Assembly: GCA_002049945.1 (NCBI GenBank)
Contig: MVCT01000048.1
Coordinates: forward strand, 1 to 12,005
Reading direction: 5' to 3'
DNA length: 12,005 nt
From: Candidatus Cloacimonas sp. 4484_140
GTDB taxonomy: Bacteria > Cloacimonadota > Cloacimonadia > JGIOTU-2
In this document: positions 5,401-12,005 of the stretch, in pieces
Position numbering within the stretch: position 1 is the stretch's first letter
Layout of the letters: every line of letters starts with the position of its first letter
Translations under genes and position numbers: made by a program
The notes under the pieces: model-generated
What the model was told of the DNA's origin: nothing
The model's database searches: none
The model's input: only the letters and a program-made list of their open reading frames with translations

Positions 5401-7221
5401 TTATTTTGCTCCATTTTTATTTAGAGAGCGTAAAACGAGCTCAGCAATTTTATCACTTATTCCCGGCACTAAAGATAGCTCTTCCACAGTTGCATCCCTG
5501 ATTTTTTGAACCGAGCCAAAATAAGACAGAAGAAGCATCTTCCTTTTTTCTCCAATACCCTCGATCCCATCTAATTCCGAATAGTAGGTTTTTTTATCCC
5601 GTAAATTCTTATGATAAGTAATAGCAAAACGATGAGCTTCATCGCGAATTCGCTGCAATAATTTCAACGCATAGGAGGTTTTAGGAATAATGATCGGCTC
5701 TTTTTTACCGGATTCAAATACCTCTTCTAAACGCTTTGCAAGAGAAAACAGAGAGATGGAATAAGTGGTTTTATCAAGAGCTTTCTTTGCAGCAGAGAGT
5801 TGTCCCTTACCTCCATCAATAATGATGAGATCCGGTTGTTCCACATCTTTTTCTTCAAGATGGCTCAAGTATCGGGTTACTGCTTCATTCATCATTTTAT
5901 AATCATCGATACCGTGCACCATTTTTATCTTGAACCTTCGATACTGATTTTTTTTTGGTTTTCCATTATAAAAAAAAACCATCGATGCAACAGCTTCCTT
6001 CCCAAAAAGATTGGACACATCAAAGGCAGCGATCTTTCTAGGAAGCCGGGCAAGATGAAGCTTTTCTTTCAGCTCCTTTACCGCAAAAACCGTTCTCTGC
6101 GAGGATTTGATATGAGCCAGCTTCTTTTCTTCCACCAGCAGAAATGCATTATGTTTTGCCATATCCACGAGTTTTTTTTTATCGCCTCGCTGGGGAATGT
6201 GAATTTTGGATTTCAATAATTCCTGAATGAGCACATTATCTTCCGGCTCCTTCTGCATCATAAGTATCGGGGGAATATCTTCGCGATAATTATAATAGTG
6301 TGTGATAAAGCGCGAGAGAATGAGAGCCGGTTTTTCCTGTTGTGTGTTTTCGAGAAAATAGTGTTCCTTTTTTATGAGTTTCCCATCTCGAATTTTCAAA
6401 ATTACACTACAGCATTCCGATTCATATTGTGCTATCCCGATCACATCAACATCGGCAAGGGATTGATTGCTCATGATCTGCTTGCTTGTCACATGAGTAA
6501 TCTCTAAAATCTGGTCACGATACTTGGATGCATTTTCGTATTGTCGGCTTTCAGACGCTCTCTCCATTTGTGATCTTAATTGAGAAATTATTGTATCGGT
6601 TTTCCCCTTTAAGAACAGTATCACCTGATCGATCCTCTTGCGATATTCCCCGTACGAGATATTACCAATACAGGGAGCATCACATTTATTGATCTGAAAG
6701 TTCAGGCATGCACGACCCTCATTTCCTGCATTATTAATTTCCTTAGGAATAAACTTGCTGCAGGTTCTTAATTTAAAGATTTTCTCAAGCAGATAAAGCG
6801 TATTCCGAACTGAATGAGCTTCTGTATAAGGACCGAAATATTTTGAGCCGTCCCGCTCTATAGTTCTCGTTACAACAACCCGCGGGAATGGCTCTTTCAG
6901 AGTTATTTTTAGATATGGATAACGCTTATCATCCTTTAATGAAACATTGAATTTGGGACGGTGCTTTTTAATGAGCGTGTCTTCGAGAATAAGTGCATCG
7001 AGCTCACTGCGGGTTACTATATAATCAAGATCTGCAATTCTGCTCACAAGTAATTCTGTACGGGGCAGATCAAAACTGGTTCTGTTAAAATATGATGAAA
7101 CCCTTTTTTTCAAATTCTTTGCTTTACCCACATAAATAATCGTGCCTTTTTGATTTTTCATCAAATACACGCCTGGATTATGAGGGATCAGCTTTAATTT
7201 TTCCCGAATCGCAGGTTTCAT
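5401..7221 (-). CDS. uvrC: Excinuclease ABC subunit C
   Basis: UvrC makes both incisions around a lesion in nucleotide excision repair, after loading by UvrA and UvrB. The 606-aa protein (610 in E. coli) has all domains: the GIY-YIG nuclease at the N-terminus (GVY 17-19, YVG 30-32, Arg40, metal-binding Glu80), a four-cysteine cluster (Cys154, 172, 180, 184), the UVR domain that contacts UvrB (about 211-243), the RNase H-like 5' nuclease (Asp401 in AAFDVSN, Asp469 in IIIDGG, His530 in DEAHRFA) and a C-terminal helix-hairpin-helix pair (GIEGIGEKR and LVPGISDKI). The cysteine spacing matches the proposed iron-sulfur site in E. coli UvrC. Its ATG overlaps the murJ stop by 4 bp (ATGA) and no Shine-Dalgarno is visible, so translation is probably coupled to murJ. 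uvrA and uvrB are not in the window. Confidence 0.98.
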   Translation of the reverse strand: MKPAIREKLKLIPHNPGVYLMKNQKGTIIYVGKAKNLKKRVSSYFNRTSFDLPRTELLVSRIADLDYIVTRSELDALILEDTLIKKHRPKFNVSLKDDKRYPYLKITLKEPFPRVVVTRTIERDGSKYFGPYTEAHSVRNTLYLLEKIFKLRTCSKFIPKEINNAGNEGRACLNFQINKCDAPCIGNISYGEYRKRIDQVILFLKGKTDTIISQLRSQMERASESRQYENASKYRDQILEITHVTSKQIMSNQSLADVDVIGIAQYESECCSVILKIRDGKLIKKEHYFLENTQQEKPALILSRFITHYYNYREDIPPILMMQKEPEDNVLIQELLKSKIHIPQRGDKKKLVDMAKHNAFLLVEEKKLAHIKSSQRTVFAVKELKEKLHLARLPRKIAAFDVSNLFGKEAVASMVFFYNGKPKKNQYRRFKIKMVHGIDDYKMMNEAVTRYLSHLEEKDVEQPDLIIIDGGKGQLSAAKKALDKTTYSISLFSLAKRLEEVFESGKKEPIIIPKTSYALKLLQRIRDEAHRFAITYHKNLRDKKTYYSELDGIEGIGEKRKMLLLSYFGSVQKIRDATVEELSLVPGISDKIAELVLRSLNKNGAK

Positions 7222-8789
7222 TTATTTGTTTTGAAAATGGATTGCTTAATTTTTTGCAGATCAGTAACTTTTAGCAGTTTCAATCCATATATGTAGATGA
7301 TAAAGCTCACGACAAATATGACGAGCAGTTTTATAAGAATATAAATTCTGGTAGCAGCAAAATATTGCAATAAAAGTATATTCAGATTATAAGCAACCAA
7401 GCCAACAATTGCCGAAAGTATCACAACCTTAAGAAATGTAATACCGATCTTCCTGAAAGAGATACGCCCGATCTTAACCTGAAGCGTGAAAAAGAGAATG
7501 GTTGCCTGCAGTGTCGCAGCAATAGAAGTTGCCAGAGCAAGTCCTCTGAGCTGAAGCAACCGCATTAAAATCAGATTGAGAATAATATTACACACTACTG
7601 CGATCCCAGCGATGATCATCGGTGTTTTTGTGTTTTTCAATGCAAAGAAAGCTGATGCAAAAATTTTCACCGAACTGTGCGAGATCAATCCTATCGAATA
7701 GAAAGCAAGGGCAGAATATGTCATGATAAGCGCTTTTTGGTCAAATGCACCGTGAAGATAAATAAGAGAGATCGCATCTTTCCCAACCACAAGTATTAGC
7801 ACGATGATCGGCATCATTATTATCACGATCATCCGGAATGCTTCCTGAATGGATTGGATGAGTTCGTTTGCCTTTTGGTGAGCAGTTTGGCGGGAAAACA
7901 TGGGCAGAAGTGCGGCGCCTATAGCAACTCCGAATACTCCAAGAGGAAGCTGCATAAGCCGGTTCCCATACTGCAACGCCGCAACACTTCCCGTGATAAG
8001 AAGGGATGCAAGCAAGGTGTCCACTACAACGTTCACCTCACGAATACCCAAACTTATGATGCCGGGTATCATCCTGTTCCAGACTCCCTTTAATTCCTTC
8101 TGTTTGAGATTTATTTTGAACCTAAAAGTATAACCAATAGTTTTGAGAAGGCGGACATTTACAAAAAGCTGAAAAATACCACCGAGAATAACGCCTCCTG
8201 CAAATAGATACGCTCGATAAACAATATCTGTATGAGTGAAAAAGGAAACAAAAAGTATGGGAAGGATAATGCCGAGATTCAGCATTAAAGGAGAAAGTGA
8301 GGGGAAGAAAAATATCTTATGCGCATTAAGGATCGCAATGATGCTCGAAGTAAGTCCGATCAAAAAGAGGTATGGAAAGAGAACTCTCGTAAGGTGGATA
8401 GTCAGCTCCTGAACTTCCCTGCTGAAGCCAGGTGCCATGATCCGAATAATATATGGTGCTAAAAGCAATCCAACTATTACCAATCCTATGAGAATAAGTA
8501 CCAGGATGGATAAAAGATTAACTGCAAAGGCAATCGCTTCTTCTTTTGAGCGCGTCTCTTTTATTTCTGTGTAGGTAGGAATAAAGGCAGCAGCAAGTGA
8601 ACCTTCCCCAAATAAACCCCGAAGCATATTTGGAATAACAAAAGCCACTCCGAAGCTGTCTGCGATGGCTGTAACCCCGAGAAAGTGTGTGAGGAAAATA
8701 TCGCGAACCAATCCCGAAATTCTGCTGAGAAATGTTCCGCTTGATATTTTACCGACATCCTGTGTGAGGTTCTCTTTACTTCTGCTCAT
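7218..8789 (-). CDS. murJ: Lipid II flippase MurJ (MviN family)
   Basis: MurJ moves lipid II, the membrane-bound peptidoglycan monomer, across the inner membrane for wall polymerisation. The protein has 523 aa (E. coli 511) and is mostly hydrophobic, with about 14 membrane spans. The N-terminal signature is intact: LSRISGLVRDIF (about 20-31), DSFGVAFVIPNMLRGLFGEGSLAAAFIP (family motif around residues 44-71) and the later ALQYGNRLMQLPLGVFGVAIG region. The arginines of these loops match those shown to be essential in E. coli MurJ. The 6-bp gap after the protease gene and the 4-bp overlap with uvrC place it in the middle of an operon. Its only ribosome binding candidate, TAAGAAAG, is weak, so it probably relies on upstream translation. 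With murA, the window encodes the first cytoplasmic step and the flipping step of the same pathway in separate operons. Confidence 0.96.
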   Translation of the reverse strand: MSRSKENLTQDVGKISSGTFLSRISGLVRDIFLTHFLGVTAIADSFGVAFVIPNMLRGLFGEGSLAAAFIPTYTEIKETRSKEEAIAFAVNLLSILVLILIGLVIVGLLLAPYIIRIMAPGFSREVQELTIHLTRVLFPYLFLIGLTSSIIAILNAHKIFFFPSLSPLMLNLGIILPILFVSFFTHTDIVYRAYLFAGGVILGGIFQLFVNVRLLKTIGYTFRFKINLKQKELKGVWNRMIPGIISLGIREVNVVVDTLLASLLITGSVAALQYGNRLMQLPLGVFGVAIGAALLPMFSRQTAHQKANELIQSIQEAFRMIVIIMMPIIVLILVVGKDAISLIYLHGAFDQKALIMTYSALAFYSIGLISHSSVKIFASAFFALKNTKTPMIIAGIAVVCNIILNLILMRLLQLRGLALATSIAATLQATILFFTLQVKIGRISFRKIGITFLKVVILSAIVGLVAYNLNILLLQYFAATRIYILIKLLVIFVVSFIIYIYGLKLLKVTDLQKIKQSIFKTNK

Positions 8790-8795
8790 ACTTTC

Positions 8796-10028
8796 TTACA
8801 ACTTAAAAAAAGTGCCTTTCTTGTCCTGGTATTCCCGAGGTGTGAGCTCTTTTATCATTTCTTTGCCATCACGAATTATCTCAAGTTCTAAGATCTCACC
8901 GATTCGAATGTCCGATACTGCAATTTCTGCATCATTGACAATTTTTATTATTTGTCCGTCAATAGTTATGATTATATCCCCTCTTTTAAGACCGGCATCA
9001 TCAGCTGGACCATCTTCATCGATATACGAAACAATAACCCCATCTGATGAATCGAGACCCAAACTGCTTGCAAGAGAGGGAGTAATATCCTGTACTTTGA
9101 ATCCGAACCAGATTGGTCTTATACCTCCGTACTTTATGATCTCCTGCACAATTTTTTTAACTCTGTTTGATGGGATCGCAAAACCCATTCCAAGACTGCC
9201 TCCGCTCTTTGAGAAAATGAATGTATTGATGCCGATGATCTCGCCGTTAATATTTACAAGCGGTCCCCCGCTGTTTCCCGGGTTGATCGCTGCATCTGTC
9301 TGGATCATTTTTTTATATATTCTGTCTTCATGACTATGGAAATTTCTATTCAGGGCAGACACCACCCCGACTGTAACTGTAGGTTCTGAATCCTTAATAA
9401 GATATCCAAATGGATTTCCGAGAGCAATTGTCCATTCTCCTATGATAATGCTATCCGAATCTCCGAGATAGGCATGTGGCAATTCTGTTTTAATATTCTT
9501 AAGCTTAATTATCGCAATGTCGTTGACCTCATCGCTTCCGATAAGCTCTGCTTCAAAACTTCTTCCATCGGAGAGGAATACTTTTATTTCCGTTGCATTT
9601 TGTACGACATGACTGTTCGTGATCGCATAGCCGTCATCGCTGATAATGACTCCTGAACCAAGATTCTGCACTTCCCGTTTATAGGTACGAGGTAAAAATC
9701 CTCTATAGAAATCAAAGAATAAGGAATTGAAAGGACTTGTCTGCACAATTTCGGTTCGGATTACATTTACACTTACGACAGCAGGTTTCACTTTTTCTAT
9801 TGCTTGAGTGATCCCATTTCGCCGAGAGAGAGTTACTTCCTCATTCTTCTGCAACCTTTCCTCGAAATCAAGGGTATCCCGAAGCGTAGAATTTTTGATC
9901 TGTGGTTGAGAAATCTCAATCATCTCATTTCGGGATGATCCATCTTTATGAGTATCATTGATCTTGAGTATCGCAAAATTTATACTCAAGAGTATGATTA
10001 TCAGCAGAAACAACTTTTTCAAATCCAT
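8796..10028 (-). CDS. HtrA/DegP-family serine protease with one PDZ domain
   Basis: This is a periplasmic envelope-stress protease of the trypsin-like S1C family. Counting from the ATG at 10028 the protein has 410 aa. A hydrophobic N-terminal segment (residues 6-21) should act as a membrane anchor or uncleaved signal. The protease domain carries the complete triad: His140 (TNSHVV), Asp170 (NDIAII) and Ser253 (NPGNSGGP). One PDZ domain follows (about 305-395, with GPADDAGLKRGDII). One PDZ domain and an N-terminal anchor resemble DegS or Gram-positive HtrA more than DegP, which has two PDZ domains, so I give no symbol. An in-frame TTG at 10043 would add five residues, but it lies before the Shine-Dalgarno GGAGG (4 nt upstream of ATG 10028), so ATG is the better start. 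It is the first gene of the operon with murJ and uvrC. Confidence 0.94.
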   Translation of the reverse strand: MDLKKLFLLIIILLSINFAILKINDTHKDGSSRNEMIEISQPQIKNSTLRDTLDFEERLQKNEEVTLSRRNGITQAIEKVKPAVVSVNVIRTEIVQTSPFNSLFFDFYRGFLPRTYKREVQNLGSGVIISDDGYAITNSHVVQNATEIKVFLSDGRSFEAELIGSDEVNDIAIIKLKNIKTELPHAYLGDSDSIIIGEWTIALGNPFGYLIKDSEPTVTVGVVSALNRNFHSHEDRIYKKMIQTDAAINPGNSGGPLVNINGEIIGINTFIFSKSGGSLGMGFAIPSNRVKKIVQEIIKYGGIRPIWFGFKVQDITPSLASSLGLDSSDGVIVSYIDEDGPADDAGLKRGDIIITIDGQIIKIVNDAEIAVSDIRIGEILELEIIRDGKEMIKELTPREYQDKKGTFFKL

Positions 10029-10079
10029 CGAACCTCCGTACAAAGTAGCTTATCCGGTAAAATTTTGTTCAAGTTTTTT

Positions 10080-10102
10080 AGAAGATTTTTTTTAGAAGAT
10101 TT
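10080..10102. repeat. Short tandem repeat AGAAGATTT in the protease leader
   Basis: AGAAGATTT occurs at 10080-10088 and 10094-10102, a 14-bp period, with each copy preceded by a T-run of six or eight. If the promoter at 10114-10141 is right, the repeat lies in the first part of the protease 5' untranslated region, where the transcript reads AAATCTTCT twice. It may be a slippage product in an AT-rich leader or a pair of regulator sites. Confidence 0.5.
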
Positions 10103-10113
10103 ATATATTGAGA

Positions 10114-10141
10114 AAGATATTTATTAGTGCAGAAATGTCAA
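10114..10141 (-). promoter_or_regulatory. Candidate sigma-70-type promoter for htrA-murJ-uvrC
   Basis: On the minus strand a perfect TTGACA (10141-10136) is followed after 16 bp by TATCTT (10119-10114). The expected start is near 10107, giving a leader of about 80 nt ending in GGAGG and the protease ATG. Spacing and -10 sequence are almost the same as in the promoter at 3166-3193. I see no envelope-stress (sigma-E type) consensus. Confidence 0.5.
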
Positions 10142-10184
10142 AATCATAGTAAAAAAAAGGTGCGATGCTTTCAAAAAAGATCAG

Positions 10185-10199
10185 ATAAATTTGACAAAG
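10185..10199 (+). promoter_or_regulatory. -35-like element upstream of the 129-aa gene
   Basis: The 15-mer ATAAATTTGACAAAG is identical to 3160-3174, which contains the -35 box of the OsmC operon promoter. At 16-17 bp from this TTGACA there is no good -10 box (the bases there are CC and TTG-rich); TACTAT at 10225 is too far away at 28 bp. It is therefore a candidate element only. If it is used, the leader to ATG 10286 would be about 60 nt. Confidence 0.3.
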
Positions 10200-10285
10200 A
10201 TATTTTACAAACCCTTGAATGTTTTACTATGAAAATTGGAAACAAGCCCGATGATTAATAATGATTATCTTTAAGGGGTGTAATA

Positions 10286-10675
10286 ATGAATATCATGAAT
10301 ATTGCAGTAATTGTCATATTTATATTGATCATGCTTATGATCGATGAGTCTTATTCAGGGAAAAGATTTATTAAGAAAATGCCAAGAAGAATCTTGGCGA
10401 TAAACACAAATTTATCAAAAAAATCCCTTTTACAAATAATAGGACATCTTTGTTTGAATAAAAAATATACTTTAGAATTTGTGGAACCGAATATGGTATT
10501 ATTATCATATCCTATGGGTTTTTTCCACTGGTCTTACCGCTTCCCCATTTATTTTCAAGAGGGGAAAATAATAATTGGAGCGAGTAACTGGTACGGATTC
10601 GGGAATATTTTAATACAAAAGTATCATAAAAGACTATTTTCTTTGTTAACAATTTTAATTGAAACATATGAGTAA
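10286..10675 (+). CDS. Small membrane-anchored protein of unknown function, 129 aa
   Basis: I do not recognise this protein. One hydrophobic segment (residues about 5-19, IAVIVIFILIMLMID) should anchor it in the inner membrane with no obvious signal-peptidase site. A basic stretch follows (KRFIKKMPRR, about 26-35), then an approximately 90-residue domain rich in aromatic and beta-branched residues (FFHWSYRFPIYF about 79-90, ASNWYGFG about 98-105). The start is supported by the Shine-Dalgarno AAGGGGTG about 7 nt before ATG 10286; a second ATG at residue 4 is possible. The gene is visibly more AT-rich than its neighbours, stands alone between a divergent protease operon and a convergent outer-membrane gene, and ends 26 bp before a hairpin terminator. 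These features fit an accessory or fast-evolving gene, but they do not show its role. Confidence 0.65.
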   Translation: MNIMNIAVIVIFILIMLMIDESYSGKRFIKKMPRRILAINTNLSKKSLLQIIGHLCLNKKYTLEFVEPNMVLLSYPMGFFHWSYRFPIYFQEGKIIIGASNWYGFGNILIQKYHKRLFSLLTILIETYE

Positions 10676-10701
10676 ATAATTGTAGCATGCAAAATATAAA
10701 A

Positions 10702-10726
10702 AAAAGGGAGCACGAAGCTCCCTTTT
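10702..10726. terminator. Bidirectional intrinsic terminator between convergent genes
   Basis: A perfect 10-bp stem, AAAAGGGAGC (10702-10711) with GCTCCCTTTT (10717-10726), closes a 5-nt loop. On the minus strand the stem runs into eight or more T residues, a strong terminator for the barrel gene that ends at 10745. On the plus strand the tail is TTTTGATATAG, giving weaker termination of the 129-aa gene. Confidence 0.9.
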
Positions 10727-10744
10727 GATATAGTTTATCAACTT

Positions 10745-11730
10745 TTAGAATGCGAGGAGTGCACCAAAGGATACTTTCAATCCGGTTGCGGTCGTGTATA
10801 ATGGTGAAGTATGATAACTAACTCCCCAACTGAATTCAAAATTTGTGAATTCAAATCCTGAGCCAAGTGAGAAATGAGCTTTTTCATCACCGCCAAATCC
10901 AAAACCTGCACGTACAGGTAACCAATCCAAGGGCATATATTCAGCACCAAAAGAAAATTTGGGCTTCGCTGAGGTAAGTAAGCTGTTGTCAAATCCCTGT
11001 ACATAATCTCCATAGAATGTAAATTCATTTAGTTTATATGAACCGCCCATGTGAATTTCAACAGGAATTGTTTGTGAAAATTTATCAATAGTGTAGGTAG
11101 TATCTACGAGGAGAGAATCATCCCATGTATCAATTGTTAGACCGGGCGCTTCAACATTTATCAGATGCTCCTCGGTTGCTTCAGTCCAGTTGATCTTACC
11201 GAATAAATTATTGATAGCAAGGGATGCAGTTATCTTATCAGTGATCGGTGAAGTGAAACCAAGAGACATCCTAAATCCCGAGCCGGCACCCGGGAATACT
11301 GATGAGGCAATGATCTCCTCCTTATCAGTATCGTAACCGGCGGTGCGTATCAACAAATTATTATATACATCCATCACACTATCATTTGTGGAGAATTCCG
11401 TAGTAAAATCCAATATTTCGCCATAAGCAAGGCCATGTAAGTAACCAATACTGACACCACCATAGATCGGTGGGAAATCAGCAAATGAACTGGAAATTTT
11501 TTCCATAGGAATGCGTTATTCCTTACATCCGATGAGATCTGAATGAGATTGAAAGTCATATCATTATCCAGTATTCCTAGATTAGCAGGATTCCAATGCA
11601 GAGCATGAAAACCTCTTGCTTTTGTGATAAATGCATCACCGAGTGCAATACTGACAGGATTTGAGAGAGCTGTTGCAAATAAGGAACAAGTAATCAATAT
11701 TAAACAAAGGAGGGTTAATATCTTTTTCAT
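10745..11730 (-). pseudogene. Outer-membrane beta-barrel protein (PorV/DUF5723-like), frameshifted
   Basis: Two minus-strand frames together make one protein. The first part (from ATG 11730) has a signal peptide (residues 1-21, MKKILTLLCLIL...FATA), then ALGDAFITKARGFHALHWNPANLG, an N-terminal signature I associate with PorV/PorQ and DUF5723 outer-membrane proteins, and it loses sense after NNAFLWKK. The second part continues from about 11497 in the -1 frame (ISSSFADFPPIYGG...) to TAA 10745, with amphipathic beta strands and a C-terminal Phe (FGALLAF) typical of the barrel-insertion signal. The shift is at a T6 tract (11497-11502; A6 in the coding strand): one extra A restores a single frame of about 328 codons. 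Causes could be a sequencing or assembly error, a true mutation, phase variation or slippage. From memory, DUF5723 proteins are usually longer (about 400-450 aa), so sequence between NNAF and YGGVSIGYLHGLAYG may also be missing. The Shine-Dalgarno GGGAGG lies in the end of the preceding gene. Confidence 0.75.
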
Positions 11731-12005
11731 TTGTCACCTCCCGTATCCTGGACATGGACATCCACACTGACATACCCGAATATCCTTAGATTATCTGAGC
11801 CACGAATAATAACCACCTCTCCGCCTGTGCCTATCAGGTGCATCTTAACTCCCACATAAACATCAGGATTTTCAAAAACACTGAAATCTCCATGTTCATG
11901 AGTTAGTTCTATTTCAATGTTACTTACTACTACTTCTCCGCTTGTATGATGAACAGGATCAATCGTGGCAGGCGCTACATAGAAAGAGTCAATAACAAGC
12001 TCAGG
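11727..12005 (-). CDS. Unrecognised protein, C-terminal 92 residues only
   Basis: The frame is open from the right edge of the window to TGA 11729-11727, so the gene starts outside. I do not recognise the 92 visible residues. They are rich in Val, Ile, Gly and His, with strand-like segments such as EVVVSNIEIELTHEHGDF, VYVGVKMHLIGTG, EVVIIRGSDNLRIFGYVSV and a final DVHVQDTGGDK. There is no membrane helix. The pattern suggests a beta-sandwich or a repetitive beta domain of an exported protein, but that is inference. Its stop overlaps the ATG of the beta-barrel gene (ATGA), and it contains that gene's Shine-Dalgarno, so the two are translationally coupled and may act together at the cell surface. 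The open frame and the overlap make it a confident coding region despite the unknown product. Confidence 0.75.
   Translation of the reverse strand, partial: PELVIDSFYVAPATIDPVHHTSGEVVVSNIEIELTHEHGDFSVFENPDVYVGVKMHLIGTGGEVVIIRGSDNLRIFGYVSVDVHVQDTGGDK

Noticed and set aside
5318..5509. Plus-strand 63-aa open frame
   Set aside because: It starts inside the terminator stem and runs into the uvrC 3' end; no ribosome binding site.
5800..6219. Plus-strand 139-aa open frame
   Set aside because: It is wholly antisense to the conserved RNase H-like domain of uvrC, has no ribosome binding site and shows no recognisable domain.
8665..9333. Plus-strand 222-aa open frame
   Set aside because: It is antisense to the junction of murJ and the htrA-like gene, both strongly supported, and its sequence is Ser/Ile/Pro-rich in the way antisense frames usually are.
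10229..10258. Nine-codon leader peptide upstream of the 129-aa gene
   Set aside because: It has no Shine-Dalgarno, no repeated regulatory codons and no paired hairpins; a chance ATG.
11374..11730. Separate 118-aa gene overlapping a 253-aa gene
   Set aside because: The last 40 or so residues of this frame are out-of-frame readings of the barrel gene; the two frames are halves of one gene joined at a homopolymer.

Overview
The window reads as a chromosomal stretch of a moderately AT-rich Gram-negative bacterium. Peptidoglycan genes (murA, murJ), a periplasmic HtrA-type protease and a beta-barrel protein ending in a C-terminal Phe all point to a two-membrane cell. The barrel protein's N-terminus has a 'WNPANLG' signature that I associate with PorV/DUF5723-like outer-membrane proteins of the Fibrobacteres-Chlorobi-Bacteroidetes group. 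My best guess is Cloacimonadota or a neighbouring candidate phylum. This comes from protein style and dispersed-repeat style, not from a database search.

Layout. (1) Positions 1-2417, plus strand: the 3' part of prmC (release-factor methyltransferase), murA (UDP-GlcNAc enolpyruvyl transferase) and pgpA (phosphatidylglycerophosphatase A), tightly packed and probably one operon. (2) Positions 2418-3165: the only long gene-free stretch. It holds a duplicated composite repeat, a cluster of small GAGTCG/CGACTC hairpins and a 10-bp palindrome. (3) Positions 3166-5344, plus strand: a candidate promoter, an OsmC-family protein, purC, a stand-alone response regulator and an unrecognised 112-aa protein, closed by a strong intrinsic terminator. 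(4) Positions 5401-10141, minus strand: a promoter followed by htrA/degP-like protease, murJ and uvrC, separated by 6 bp and a 4-bp overlap respectively, so very likely one operon. (5) Positions 10286-10726, plus strand: a lone, AT-rich gene for a small membrane-anchored protein of unknown function, facing a hairpin terminator shared with the next unit. (6) Positions 10745-12005, minus strand: the end of an unrecognised gene overlapping by 4 bp an outer-membrane beta-barrel gene that is split by a frameshift at a six-base homopolymer.

Most genes are housekeeping: translation termination, wall precursor synthesis and flipping, phospholipid synthesis, purine synthesis, DNA repair and envelope proteolysis. 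I found no CRISPR array, transposase, tRNA, rRNA or phage gene, and no convincing new multi-gene system. The points most worth a second look are the interrupted composite repeat at 2513-2847, the homopolymer frameshift in the barrel gene (possibly with an internal deletion), the unrecognised 112-aa protein downstream of the response regulator, and the orphan 129-aa membrane protein.
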